Positions 21,090 to 29,335 of a stretch of 64,000 bases of DNA are shown piece after piece. The position numbers and the translations under genes are program-made. A model generated the notes under the pieces. The model was not told where the DNA came from. It was given only the letters and a program-made list of their open reading frames with translations, and did not search any database. The stretch lies in NCBI RefSeq assembly GCF_038087665.1, contig NZ_CP149925.1:372001-436000 (forward strand), given 5' to 3'. The DNA comes from Gallaecimonas sp. GXIMD4217 (GTDB lineage Bacteria; Pseudomonadota; Gammaproteobacteria; Enterobacterales; Gallaecimonadaceae). The number at the start of each line of letters is the position of its first letter. The first letter of the stretch is position 1.

Positions 21090-21742
21090 AGGCCATGATC
21101 CTGGCCGCCGGCCGTGGCGAGCGCATGCGGCCACTGACCGACCACACCCCAAAACCCCTGCTCGAGGCCGGCGGCCGGCCGCTGATCCAGTATCACCTTC
21201 AGCGCCTGGCCGCAGCCGGTGTCCGCGAGGTGGTCATCAACACCGCCTGGCTGGGCGAGCAGTTGCCCGCTGTGCTGGGTGACGGCAGCCGCTTCGGGGT
21301 GAGCATCCATTACTCCCACGAGGGCCAGGCCCTGGAAACCGCCGGCGGCATCCGCAGGGCGTTGCCGCTGCTGGGAGAGGGCGACTTCCTGCTGGTCAAC
21401 GGCGACATCTATTGCGATCTGCCCCTGGAGCGGCTGCTGGCGGCGCCGTCCGGCACCCTGGTGCTGGTAGACAACCCGGACCATAACCCGGGTGGCGATT
21501 TCGCCCTTGCCGACGGCCGCATTGCCGAGGCGGGCCGGCGCCTGACCTATGCCGGCCTGGCCCGGCTGCCCCTGGCCTGGTTTGCCAACCTGCCCCAGGG
21601 CCACGGCGCCCTGGGGCCGCTGCTCAGGCAGTGGGCCAAGGCGGGCCGGCTGCACGGCCTGCATCACCAGGGCTATTGGCTGGATGTGGGCACGCCACAG
21701 CGCCTGGCGGCCCTGGACCGCCAGCTGCGAGGGCAAGCATGA
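21086..21742 (+). CDS. murU: N-acetylmuramate alpha-1-phosphate uridylyltransferase
   Basis: 218-aa nucleotidyltransferase making UDP-MurNAc from MurNAc-1-phosphate in peptidoglycan recycling. The N-terminal signature is [27 protein letters not shown] (GxGxRxxPxTxxxPK), followed by [11 protein letters not shown] with the metal-binding Asp and the C-terminal [11 protein letters not shown]. It overlaps amgK by four bases upstream and djlA by four bases downstream, indicating strict translational coupling. Confidence 0.92.
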   Translation: MKAMILAAGRGERMRPLTDHTPKPLLEAGGRPLIQYHLQRLAAAGVREVVINTAWLGEQLPAVLGDGSRFGVSIHYSHEGQALETAGGIRRALPLLGEGDFLLVNGDIYCDLPLERLLAAPSGTLVLVDNPDHNPGGDFALADGRIAEAGRRLTYAGLARLPLAWFANLPQGHGALGPLLRQWAKAGRLHGLHHQGYWLDVGTPQRLAALDRQLRGQA

Positions 21743-22539
21743 ACTGGTGGGGCAGGTTGCTTGGCCTGTTGATCGGCCTGGCCTTCGCCAGGGTGCCGGG
21801 GGCGCTGCTGGGCTTCCTGGCCGGCTGGTGGTTCGACAAGGCCCTGAGGCGGGATTTCCAGGGCGGCGGCTTCGGCCGCTACTGGCACAGGCTCGACGAG
21901 GTGGGGCGCCAGCAGCTGTTCTTCCACACCACCTTCGCGGTCATGGGTCATCTGGCCAAGGCCAAGGGCCAGGTGGTGGAGGCGGAGATCCAGGCCGCCA
22001 CGGCCCTGATGGACAGGCTGAAGCTCTCCGGCAAGGCCAGGGAGGCGGCCAAGGCCGCCTTCCGGGAGGGCAAGCTGGCCGGCTTCCCCCTGGACGCGGC
22101 CGTGCTCAGCCTGCGCGAACAGCTGGGCAGGCAACGGGATCTGCAGCGGCTCTTTATCGAGATCCAGCTGCAGGTGGCCCTGGCCGACGGCCAGCTGCAC
22201 CCGGCCGAATGGGACGTGCTGGAACGCATCGCCAAGGGGCTGGGGCTGGGCAGCAAGCTGCTCAAGGTGCTGATCCGTGAGGCCCAGGCCGGCCGCCATT
22301 TCAAGCGGGAACCCCGCGAATCCCGGGTGGCCAAGCTCAACGACGCCTACCAGATCCTCGGTCTGGAAACCGGTGCCGAGTGGACGGCGGTCCGCCGCGC
22401 CTACCGCAAGGCCATGGCCGAACACCATCCCGACAAGCTGGTGGCCAAGGGGCTGCCGCCCGAGATGCAGGTGCTGGCCAAGGAGCGGGCCCAGGCCATC
22501 CAGGCCGCCTACCAGCTCATCAAGCAAAGCCAGCGCTAA
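21739..22539 (+). CDS. djlA: Membrane-anchored co-chaperone DjlA
   Basis: 266-aa type III inner-membrane J-domain protein that stimulates DnaK. The N-terminal membrane segment [25 protein letters not shown] contains the small-residue-rich dimerising helix typical of DjlA. A TerB-like central domain (about 45-180) follows, and a C-terminal J-domain (about 200-264) with [19 protein letters not shown] holds the HPD motif. Starts at ATG 21739 inside the murU stop (ATGA). An upstream in-frame extension to 21631 overlaps murU and is not credible. Ends at a strong terminator shared with rapA. Confidence 0.95.
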   Translation: MNWWGRLLGLLIGLAFARVPGALLGFLAGWWFDKALRRDFQGGGFGRYWHRLDEVGRQQLFFHTTFAVMGHLAKAKGQVVEAEIQAATALMDRLKLSGKAREAAKAAFREGKLAGFPLDAAVLSLREQLGRQRDLQRLFIEIQLQVALADGQLHPAEWDVLERIAKGLGLGSKLLKVLIREAQAGRHFKREPRESRVAKLNDAYQILGLETGAEWTAVRRAYRKAMAEHHPDKLVAKGLPPEMQVLAKERAQAIQAAYQLIKQSQR

Positions 22540-22550
22540 GCGGGAAAAGG

Positions 22551-22579
22551 AAAGGGAGGCCTGCGCCTCCCTTTTTTTT
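22551..22579. terminator. Terminator between djlA and rapA
   Basis: AAAGGGAGGC CTGC GCCTCCCTTT followed by T-run; A-run on the other side gives some leftward activity for rapA, whose stop touches it. Confidence 0.88.
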
Positions 22580-25457
22580 ACTCGTTGACCACCACGATCA
22601 ACCGGACCATGTCCAGCTTCAGCTGGGCGCGGTCGATCTGGGTCAGGATGGCGCTCTTGTGGGCCCTGAGCTCCTCCAGCTCGTCGTCGCGGATGCTGGC
22701 GTTGACGGCCTTGAGGGCCTCCAGGCGGGCCAGATCACCGTCCAGCACCTGGCCGGCGGTCTCCCTGGCCCGGGCGATCAGCTCGGCCTGGCGCCCGGCC
22801 AGCCCGGATTCGGCCTGGCTGATCAGGCCATGGACGGCGGCCTGGGAGGCGGAGGCCAGCTTGGCGGCGGTATGGCGCTTGAGGGGCGTCAGCTGGCGGT
22901 TGAACTGATCGAAGGGCACATTGGCGGACAGATCCTTGCCATTCTTGTCCAGCAGCAGGCGGATGGGGGTCGGCGGCAGGAAGCGGTCCAGCTGCAGGTG
23001 CTTGGGCGCCTGGTGTTCGCTGATGTAGACCAGCTCCACGAACAGGGTGCCGGCGGGCAGGGCCTTGTTCTTCAGCAGGGCCACGGCGGCATTGCCCATG
23101 TCGCCGGACAGCACCGCTTCCATGGTGCCGGTGACCAGGGGGTGATCCCAGCTCAGGAACTGGATGTCGTCCCTGCTCAGGGCCCGCTCGCGGCCAAAGG
23201 TGGCCAGCTGGCCGTCTTCCTCCAGGCCCGGCAGGGGGCTGAGCATGTGCTCCGAAGGCCTCAGCAGCAGGGTTTCATCGTCCAGGTCTTCCTGGTCGAC
23301 GCCGAACACGTCCAGCAGCTGCAGCAGGTAGGTGGGCAGGTGGTGGCTGAAGTCCTGCTCGGCGATGGCCTGGACCAGGGACTCGCCACGGCCACGGCCA
23401 CCGGAGGCCAGCTCCAGCAGGCGGTCGCGGCCGGATTCCAGGTCCGCCTCCAGGGCCTGCCGGCGCTGGGCGGTCTCGGCGGTCAGTTCGGCCAGGTCGG
23501 CCTGTTCCTGGCTGGCCAGGCAGGCCAGCAGGCGCTCGCCGAATTCGTCGAACAGCTGGCTGCCGGCGGGGCAGGTGCTTTCGAAGGCGTTCAGGCCCTG
23601 GTGGTACCAGGCCAGCAGCATGGCCTGGGCGGAGTCCTGGAAGTGAGGCACATGGATGGCCACCTCGAACTTCTGGCCGATGCGGTCCAGGCGGCCGATG
23701 CGCTGCTCCAGCAGATCCGGGTTCAGGGGCAGGTCGAACAGCACCAGATGGCGGGCGAACTGGAAGTTGCGGCCTTCGGAACCGATCTCGGAGCAGAGCA
23801 GGATCTGGGCGCCGTCTTCGCTGTCGGCGAAGTAGGCAGCGGCCCTGTCCCTCTCCACTATGCTCATGCCCTCGTGGAAGACGGCGGTGTTGACGGCCTC
23901 GCGGCTGCGCAGGAACTCGGCCAGGGCCAGGGCCTGGCTGGCCTGGGCGCAGATCAGCACCACCTTTTCGTCCCTGTGTCCGGCCAGGAAGTCCAGCAGC
24001 CACAGGGCGCGGGGATCGTGCTGGCACCAGGAGGCCTCTTCACTGCCTTCGAAGTCCTGATAGATGCGCTCCGGGTAGAGCAGTTCCCTGGCCTGCTCCT
24101 CGGTGCCCTTGCGGCCGGCCATCATCCGCGACACCTTGATGGCGGTGCCGTAGGCCTCGGGCATGGCCAGGGGCACCTCGTGCAGGGCGCGGCCCGGGAA
24201 GCCGGGTACGGCCGCCCTGGTGTTGCGCAGCAGCACCCGGCTGGTGCCGTGGCGGTCGATCAGGGCCGCCACCAGTTGGTCGCGGCAGGCCGGATCGTCC
24301 AGCTGCCCGGCCAGTTCGGCCAGATCATCGCCCTGGGCGGCGATGATGGTTTTGTCCTCGTCGGTCAGGGCCTCGCCGGCCAGGATGCGGGCCGCGGCCT
24401 CGGCCAGCTGGCGGTAGTCCTGCTCCTCGGCCTTGAAGCTCTCGTAGTCGTGGAAGCGCTCCGGATCCAGCAGGCGCAGGCGGGCAAAGTGGCTCTCGTG
24501 GCCCAGCTGATCCGGGGTGGCGGTCAGCAGCAGCACAGAGGGCACCTCTTCGGCCAGGGCCTCCACCACCTGGTATTCGCGGCTGGGTTTGTCCGGGTGC
24601 CACGCCAGGTGGTGGGCCTCGTCGACCACCAGCATGTCCCAGTCCGCTTCCAGCACCTGCTCGAAACGCTGCTTGCGCTTGGCGATGAGATCCAGGCTGA
24701 TCAGCACCAGCTGTTCGGTGTCGAAGGGGTTGTCCACGTCCAGGCTGGCTTCCTGGAGGCGTTCCTCGTCGAACAGTGCGAAGCGCAGGTTGAAGCGGCG
24801 CAGCATTTCCACCAGCCATTGGTGCATCAGGCTGTCCGGCACCAGCAGCAGCACGCGGCTGGCACGGCCGGCCAGCAGCTGCTGGTGAATGATCATGCCC
24901 GCTTCCACCGTCTTGCCCAGGCCCACTTCATCGGCCAGCAGCACCCGCGGATTCATGCGCCGGCCCACCTCGTTGGCGATGTGCAGCTGATGGGGGATCA
25001 GATCGGCGCGCTGGCCGACCAGTCCCCGCAACGGGCTCTGGCTCAGCCTGCTCTGCTGTTCCAGGGTCTGGTAGCGCAGGGTGAACCAGTCGTTGCGGTC
25101 TACCTGGCCGGCAAAGAGGCGATCCTGGGGCTTGTTGATGCTGATGACGTGGGACAGGAAGGTTTCCCTGAGGCTGAGCCTTTCCTGGGTGTCTTCGCGA
25201 ATGCCGACGTAGCTGACCAGGCCATCCTGCTCCTCGATCTCTTCCACGGTCAGTTGCCAGTCCTCGTGGCTGGTCACCCTGTCGCCGGGATTGAAACGCA
25301 CTCGGGTGATGGGCGCATCCTGGCGGGTATAGACGCGGTTTTCACCGCAGGCGGGAAACAACAGGGACACGGTTCTGGCATCCAGCGCCACCAGGGTGCC
25401 GAGACCCAGATCGGATTCGGCATCGGCTATCCAGCGCTGACCAAGGGCAAATGGCAT
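22578..25457 (-). CDS. rapA: RNA polymerase-associated ATPase RapA (HepA)
   Basis: 959-aa Swi2/Snf2-type ATPase that recycles RNA polymerase after termination. It starts MPFALGQRWIADAESDLGLG like E. coli RapA (968 aa). Two N-terminal Tudor-like KOW-type domains (1-107) precede helicase motifs: Walker A DEVGLGKT (about 177), DEAHH (about 280), TATPDQLG, and the C-terminal helicase lobe with FHEGMSIVERDRAA and SEGRNFQFA, GRLDRIGQ. C-terminal RapA-specific regions (NIRDDELE, LIVVVNE) complete it. Convergent with djlA; divergent from the phoH-like gene. Confidence 0.98.
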   Translation of the reverse strand: MPFALGQRWIADAESDLGLGTLVALDARTVSLLFPACGENRVYTRQDAPITRVRFNPGDRVTSHEDWQLTVEEIEEQDGLVSYVGIREDTQERLSLRETFLSHVISINKPQDRLFAGQVDRNDWFTLRYQTLEQQSRLSQSPLRGLVGQRADLIPHQLHIANEVGRRMNPRVLLADEVGLGKTVEAGMIIHQQLLAGRASRVLLLVPDSLMHQWLVEMLRRFNLRFALFDEERLQEASLDVDNPFDTEQLVLISLDLIAKRKQRFEQVLEADWDMLVVDEAHHLAWHPDKPSREYQVVEALAEEVPSVLLLTATPDQLGHESHFARLRLLDPERFHDYESFKAEEQDYRQLAEAAARILAGEALTDEDKTIIAAQGDDLAELAGQLDDPACRDQLVAALIDRHGTSRVLLRNTRAAVPGFPGRALHEVPLAMPEAYGTAIKVSRMMAGRKGTEEQARELLYPERIYQDFEGSEEASWCQHDPRALWLLDFLAGHRDEKVVLICAQASQALALAEFLRSREAVNTAVFHEGMSIVERDRAAAYFADSEDGAQILLCSEIGSEGRNFQFARHLVLFDLPLNPDLLEQRIGRLDRIGQKFEVAIHVPHFQDSAQAMLLAWYHQGLNAFESTCPAGSQLFDEFGERLLACLASQEQADLAELTAETAQRRQALEADLESGRDRLLELASGGRGRGESLVQAIAEQDFSHHLPTYLLQLLDVFGVDQEDLDDETLLLRPSEHMLSPLPGLEEDGQLATFGRERALSRDDIQFLSWDHPLVTGTMEAVLSGDMGNAAVALLKNKALPAGTLFVELVYISEHQAPKHLQLDRFLPPTPIRLLLDKNGKDLSANVPFDQFNRQLTPLKRHTAAKLASASQAAVHGLISQAESGLAGRQAELIARARETAGQVLDGDLARLEALKAVNASIRDDELEELRAHKSAILTQIDRAQLKLDMVRLIVVVNE

Positions 25458-25626
25458 TGACTACGGCTCCATCGGCTCGGGAAAAAGGCGGGGTATGTTA
25501 CCCAAGAGCATAGGGGCTGGCAAAAGCCTTGGTGTTGGATCAATGTCACCGAGATGTAATGGGTCTAAGCTTAGAGTGTCAGTCGGACATAAAGCGCCAT
25601 TATTACAATTAGTTAGGGAGTGACCT

Positions 25627-27009
25627 ATGGCCCCGGACGAGAAAAAGATTTATATCCTCGACACCAATATCCTGCTCCACGAACCCCACGCCATCTATTC
25701 CTTCGACGAACACGACCTGGTCATCCCCATGACCGTCCTTGAAGAACTGGACACCATCAAGGACAGGCGCACCGACATTTCCCGGGACGCGCGGATCGCC
25801 ATCCGTACCCTGGACGACGTCTTCAGGGATGCCAGCCCGGAGGACATCCTCACCGGGGTCGAGCTGCCCTCGGCGGACACCGAGGGCAACAGGGGCTCCA
25901 TCACCATCTTCCCCGACCACGAACTGGAAATGGACCTGGCCCATGTGCCGGGCAGCGAGAACGACAACCGCATCATCAACGTGGCGCTGCACCTGCAGAA
26001 GGAAAAGGCGCCCAACAAGGTGGTGCTGGTCACCAAGGACATCAACATGCGTCTCAAGGCCAAGGGGGCCGGCCTGAGGCGGGTGGAGGACTATCGCACC
26101 GACCAGCTCATCGACGACATCCGCTTCCTGGCCAAGGGCTACCTGGAGATGGACGGGGAGTTCTGGAGCCGGGTGGAGAAGGTGCAGACCGAGTCGGACG
26201 GCAGGGACACCTACCAGACGGTGGGGGCCGGGGTGCTGGAGAACATCTTCACCAATGAATACCTGCTGGACGCCAGCCCGGATTTCGCCGCCCGGGTGGT
26301 GGAGCACGACGACAAGCACGTCAAGCTGCTGGATCTGGGCCGGGATCGGCTGATGGCCCAGCACGCCTGGGGAATTTCGCCCAAGAACATCTACCAGGGC
26401 CTGGCGCTCCATGCCCTGCTGGATCCCGGCATCGATCTGACGATCCTCACCGGCCCGGCCGGCTCCGGCAAGACGCTGCTGGCCATGGCCGCCGCCCTGG
26501 AGATGGTCATAGAGCGGGGCCTCTACGACAAGGTGATCGTCACCCGCAATACCCCGGAGATCGCCGAAAGCATCGGTTTTTTGCCCGGCACAGAGGAAGA
26601 GAAGATGCTGCCCTGGCTGGCGGCCATCACCGACACCCTGGAGGTGCTGCACGGTTCGGACTCCAATCCCCACGGCAGCCTGGAATACATCATGGAGAAG
26701 GCCAACATCCAGTTCAAATCGGTGAACTTCATGCGTGGCCGCTCCATCCAGAACGCCATCGTCATCATAGACGAGAGCCAGAACCTCACCGCCGGCCAGC
26801 TCAAGACCATACTGACCCGCTGTGGCGAGGGTACCAAGATGATCTGCTCCGGCAACCTGTCCCAGATAGACTCGGCCTACCTGAGTCCGGTGACCTCCGG
26901 CCTGACCTACATAGTGGAGCGCTTCAAGGACTTTCCCGGCAGTGCCAATGTGTTCCTGGACGGGGTGGTGCGCAGCAGGCTGGCCTCGTTCGCCGAGGAA
27001 AACCTGTAA
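25627..27009 (+). CDS. PIN-PhoH fusion ATPase (PhoH2-like)
   Basis: 460-aa protein joining an N-terminal PIN nuclease domain (about 8-140) to a C-terminal PhoH ATPase (about 245-460). PIN acidic residues: YILDTNILLHEP (Asp in the first strand), TVLEELD, and TKDINMR (late Asp). ATPase: Walker A GPAGSGKT at 276-283, Walker B IVIIDESQN near 378-385, and GMKMICSGNLSQID-like segment. Proteins of this PhoH2 design from mycobacteria and others have RNA helicase/RNase activity; substrate here unknown. No antitoxin-like ORF precedes it. The 169 bases up to rapA hold no convincing promoter. GGGAG precedes the ATG. Confidence 0.9.
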   Translation: MAPDEKKIYILDTNILLHEPHAIYSFDEHDLVIPMTVLEELDTIKDRRTDISRDARIAIRTLDDVFRDASPEDILTGVELPSADTEGNRGSITIFPDHELEMDLAHVPGSENDNRIINVALHLQKEKAPNKVVLVTKDINMRLKAKGAGLRRVEDYRTDQLIDDIRFLAKGYLEMDGEFWSRVEKVQTESDGRDTYQTVGAGVLENIFTNEYLLDASPDFAARVVEHDDKHVKLLDLGRDRLMAQHAWGISPKNIYQGLALHALLDPGIDLTILTGPAGSGKTLLAMAAALEMVIERGLYDKVIVTRNTPEIAESIGFLPGTEEEKMLPWLAAITDTLEVLHGSDSNPHGSLEYIMEKANIQFKSVNFMRGRSIQNAIVIIDESQNLTAGQLKTILTRCGEGTKMICSGNLSQIDSAYLSPVTSGLTYIVERFKDFPGSANVFLDGVVRSRLASFAEENL

Positions 27010-27014
27010 GGGAC

Positions 27015-27221
27015 TCAGCCCTGCTGGGCCGCCTTCTGGGCGCGCCGCTTGCGGCGCTGCTCGCAGAGCTGGATCACCTTGCGTTTCTGGGCGTTGCTGA
27101 GCTGGTGCCAGTGGAAGCGTTCTTCCCGGGAGCGCAGGCAACCCAGGCAGTAGCCGCGGCTGTCGGCCTGGCAGACGCCTCTACAGGGGGAGGGGATGTC
27201 GAAGAATTCAAGCTGCTCCAT
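27015..27221 (-). CDS. DUF1289 small cysteine-rich protein
   Basis: 68-aa protein with the DUF1289 signature: SPCRGVCQADSRGYCLGCLRSREERFHW, four cysteines arranged C-x3-C-x7-C-x2-C, a likely zinc or iron site. The tail is a basic lysine/arginine-rich stretch (QRRKRRAQKAAQQ), suggesting nucleic-acid contact. Function unknown in the family (E. coli YdhL type). Convergent with the PhoH-like gene with only five bases between stops and no terminator there. Confidence 0.85.
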   Translation of the reverse strand: MEQLEFFDIPSPCRGVCQADSRGYCLGCLRSREERFHWHQLSNAQKRKVIQLCEQRRKRRAQKAAQQG

Positions 27222-27240
27222 GGCCGCAGCTTAGACGAAA

Positions 27241-27267
27241 AAAGGCCGGGTATAAAACCCGGCCTTT
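27241..27267 (-). terminator. Terminator of tRNA-Leu pair
   Basis: AAAGGCCGGG ... CCCGGCCTTT with loop TATAAAA; read leftward it is followed by T-run and lies eight bases after the tRNA CCA end. Confidence 0.85.
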
Positions 27268-27274
27268 ATCCGTA

Positions 27275-27360
27275 TGGTGCAGATGGGGAGACTTGAACTC
27301 CCACGAGCAAAGCTCACTAACACCTGAAGCTAGCGCGTCTACCAATTCCGCCACATCTGC
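27275..27360 (-). tRNA. tRNA-Leu (CAG), copy 1
   Basis: Reverse-strand 86-nt class II tRNA with encoded CCA. Acceptor stem GCAGATG/CATCTGC, D-arm GGCGGAATTGGTAGACGC, anticodon stem-loop CTAGC-TTCAGGT-GTTAG with anticodon CAG, long variable arm and T-loop GTTCAAGTC. Anticodon stem-loop identical to E. coli leuPQVT tRNAs. Second of two genes read from the promoter at 27533-27560. Confidence 0.97.
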
Positions 27361-27405
27361 AAGTCTTTTTTGAAAGCCGCCTTCGGCCACTTTCCCTAAT
27401 TGTGT

Positions 27406-27491
27406 TGGTGCAGATGGGGAGACTTGAACTCCCACGAGCAAAGCTCACTAACACCTGAAGCTAGCGCGTCTACCAATTCCGCCACATCTGC
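27406..27491 (-). tRNA. tRNA-Leu (CAG), copy 2
   Basis: Identical over its 86 bases to the copy at 27275-27360, including encoded CCA. The 45 bases between the copies hold only a weak GCC-TTCG-GGC hairpin, so the two are probably processed from one transcript. The promoter ends about 40 bases upstream. Confidence 0.97.
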
Positions 27492-27532
27492 ATCATACGT
27501 CGGAAGAAGATTCATCCTCGGTACGGCGTGGC

Positions 27533-27560
27533 ATTCTACGGATTGGCGCGGCGTCGTCAA
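27533..27560 (-). promoter_or_regulatory. Sigma70 promoter for tRNA-Leu copies 2 and 1
   Basis: On the reverse strand TTGACG (27555-27560), 16 bases, TAGAAT (27533-27538), followed by a GC-rich discriminator GCCACGCCG typical of stringently controlled stable-RNA promoters. Confidence 0.8.
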
Positions 27561-27631
27561 CCGCTTTTTTCATCTCTTGCGTCGTTTGCCGATTCCGTGA
27601 GCAATGCGCCCATGAAATGGCCAGAAAAGCA

Positions 27632-27655
27632 AAAACCCGGCCTAAGCCGGGTTTT
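27632..27655 (-). terminator. Terminator of tRNA-Leu copy 3
   Basis: AAAACCCGGC CTAA GCCGGGTTTT, read leftward ending in five T; it isolates copy 3 from copies 2 and 1. Confidence 0.85.
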
Positions 27656-27662
27656 CTATGTA

Positions 27663-27748
27663 TGGTGCAGATGGGGAGACTTGAACTCCCACGAGCAAAG
27701 CTCACTAACACCTGAAGCTAGCGCGTCTACCAATTCCGCCACATCTGC
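27663..27748 (-). tRNA. tRNA-Leu (CAG), copy 3
   Basis: 86 bases identical to the other two copies, with encoded CCA, but with its own promoter and its own terminator, so it is a separate transcription unit and a probable dispersed tandem duplicate. Confidence 0.97.
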
Positions 27749-27760
27749 GTGTGAGGGCGA

Positions 27761-27788
27761 ATTCTATAGACTTTGCCGGCCAGGTCAA
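27761..27788 (-). promoter_or_regulatory. Sigma70 promoter for tRNA-Leu copy 3
   Basis: Reverse strand TTGACC (27783-27788), 16-base spacer, TAGAAT (27761-27766), then a CG-rich start region. Same layout as the promoter at 27533-27560. Confidence 0.8.
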
Positions 27789-27796
27789 GCCTTTTT

Positions 27797-28825
27797 TCAA
27801 CGGCCGCTGCCGCGGCAGCAGTAGACACGGAATTTCCTGTCGTCGGCCAGCCTTTCCACCTTGCCGAAGCCGGCCGCCATGATCGGCTCGTACCTGAGGA
27901 AGCTGTTGGCCACCACCACCAGGTCGCCGCCCTGCACCAGCCGGGCCGGCGCCTCGCGCAGCAGGGATTCGGTGGCGGAATAGTCGGTGCCGACGCCGGT
28001 GTGGAAGGGCGGGTTGGTGATGATCTGGTGGAAACGGCCGTGCAGATCGCCCAGGCCGCTGCCGGGCTGCACCTTGGCATTGTCCAGGCCGTTGGCGGCC
28101 AGGGTGGCGTGGCTGGCGGCGATGGCCAGGGCCGACACGTCCAGCATTTCCACCTGGGCCTGGGGAGCCTTCCTGGCCAGGTAGGCGCCTATGACGCCGG
28201 CGCCACAGCCGAAGTCGAGGATGCGGCCCTGGGCCTTGACCCTGGGCAGGTGCTCCAGGAGCAGCCGGGTACCCTGGTCCAGCTCGCCATGGCTGAATAC
28301 CCCGGGCAGGCTGCAGATGATCAGGCTTTCACCGGCCACTTCGATCTCGTGCTGGTGCTGCCAGTCGTTGAGAACAAAGGGAGCCGGCTGTTCGCTGAGC
28401 GTCACCACGAACAGGCTGCAGTGGCGGGCGCTGTCGAGCTTCTCCACCTGGCCATAGGGTTCGAGGAGCTTGGCGGCCGACTTGATGCCGCCCTTGTTCT
28501 CGCCGATGACATAGAGATTGCCGCCCTTGCCGACACAGGCCGCCAGGGCGGCCAGCTGCATGCGCAGTTCTTCCTTGGCCTTGGGAATGAACAGCACCCC
28601 GTGCCTGGCCTGGCCGGCAGGCACGGGCGCAAACTGGGCATTGTCGCCCAGGTGGCGCCGTGAGCCCTGGTAGGCCAGGTAGTCGCTGTGGTGCATCAGC
28701 GGCTTCAGGCCTTCCGACACCAGGGTGGCGGCCAGTTCATCACGGGGGGCCTGGCTGATCAGCAGCGGGCCTTCCTCAAAGATCGCCAGGTTGCGCAGCA
28801 GCAACTGGCTGGGGTTTTCCAGCAT
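27797..28825 (-). CDS. rsmC: 16S rRNA (guanine-1207-N2) methyltransferase
   Basis: 342-aa enzyme methylating G1207 of 16S rRNA. It has the RsmC duplicated layout: a degenerate N-terminal methyltransferase-like domain (1-165) and a catalytic C-terminal domain with SAM motif ILDFGCGAGVIGAYLA and the base-flipping motif ITNPPFHTGVGTDY (NPPF). Start chosen at ATG 28825, preceded by AAGGTG; the open frame continues to 29359 but there overlaps the divergent gene. The 84 bases to the next gene hold both promoters, not resolved. Confidence 0.95.
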   Translation of the reverse strand: MLENPSQLLLRNLAIFEEGPLLISQAPRDELAATLVSEGLKPLMHHSDYLAYQGSRRHLGDNAQFAPVPAGQARHGVLFIPKAKEELRMQLAALAACVGKGGNLYVIGENKGGIKSAAKLLEPYGQVEKLDSARHCSLFVVTLSEQPAPFVLNDWQHQHEIEVAGESLIICSLPGVFSHGELDQGTRLLLEHLPRVKAQGRILDFGCGAGVIGAYLARKAPQAQVEMLDVSALAIAASHATLAANGLDNAKVQPGSGLGDLHGRFHQIITNPPFHTGVGTDYSATESLLREAPARLVQGGDLVVVANSFLRYEPIMAAGFGKVERLADDRKFRVYCCRGSGR

Positions 28826-28909
28826 CTCATTACACCTTTTTCGATGGACCGGCGAGTATACCACGGGGCGCTGTCTATACTTTGGAAGGAAACGGGCCAG
28901 GGATGGATC

Positions 28910-29335
28910 ATGCGGCTGGGATTGCTTCAGAAAACCTTGATATTTCTCCTTCTTTTCGTGAGTTCGGCCGCCCTGGCCGACGTCAGGGTGATCGCGCATC
29001 CCGACCTTGGCGAAATCAACCTCCCCCCCCAGCAGTTGCGCCTGCTGTTCTCCTCCCAGATCCCCTACTGGCCGGACGGTACGCCCGTCACCCTGGTGGT
29101 CATGGACAAGGAGCATGAATGGCACAGGCGCTTCTGCCAGGAGGTTCTGTCGTTGTTCCCCTACCAGTTGGAAAGGGTATGGCGGCGGCGCATCTATTCC
29201 GGCATAGGCCGGGCACCCATCAGGGTCAGTAGCAGGGAAGAAATGGTCAATACGGTCGGCAGGACCAAAGGGGCTATCGGATATGTACAAATGGAAGAGA
29301 TCCCAAGCCAGGTGGTGCTGGTGTCTGTTGACTAG
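28910..29335 (+). CDS. Small periplasmic binding-protein-like protein
   Basis: 141-aa exported protein. Signal peptide MRLGLLQKTLIFLLLFVSSAALA, cleavage before DVRVIAHPDLGEINLPPQQL. The mature part resembles the compact PBP-like (PstS/phosphate-binding annotated) proteins: LRLLFSSQIPYWPDGTPVTLVVMDKEHEWHRRFCQEVL is the lobe with 'LF.G....W.dG..i', and IGRAPIRVSSREEMVNTVGRTKGAIGYV is the conserved G-AIGYV ending. At about 118 mature residues it is half the size of true PstS, so transport with an ABC system is unlikely. First gene of a three-gene unit with a barrel protein and a GGDEF-EAL enzyme. Role inferred as ligand sensing. Confidence 0.7.
   Translation: MRLGLLQKTLIFLLLFVSSAALADVRVIAHPDLGEINLPPQQLRLLFSSQIPYWPDGTPVTLVVMDKEHEWHRRFCQEVLSLFPYQLERVWRRRIYSGIGRAPIRVSSREEMVNTVGRTKGAIGYVQMEEIPSQVVLVSVD

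Noticed and set aside
22380..25460. Long forward open frame antisense to rapA
   Set aside because: Same GC-skew artefact; rapA on the reverse strand matches E. coli RapA throughout.
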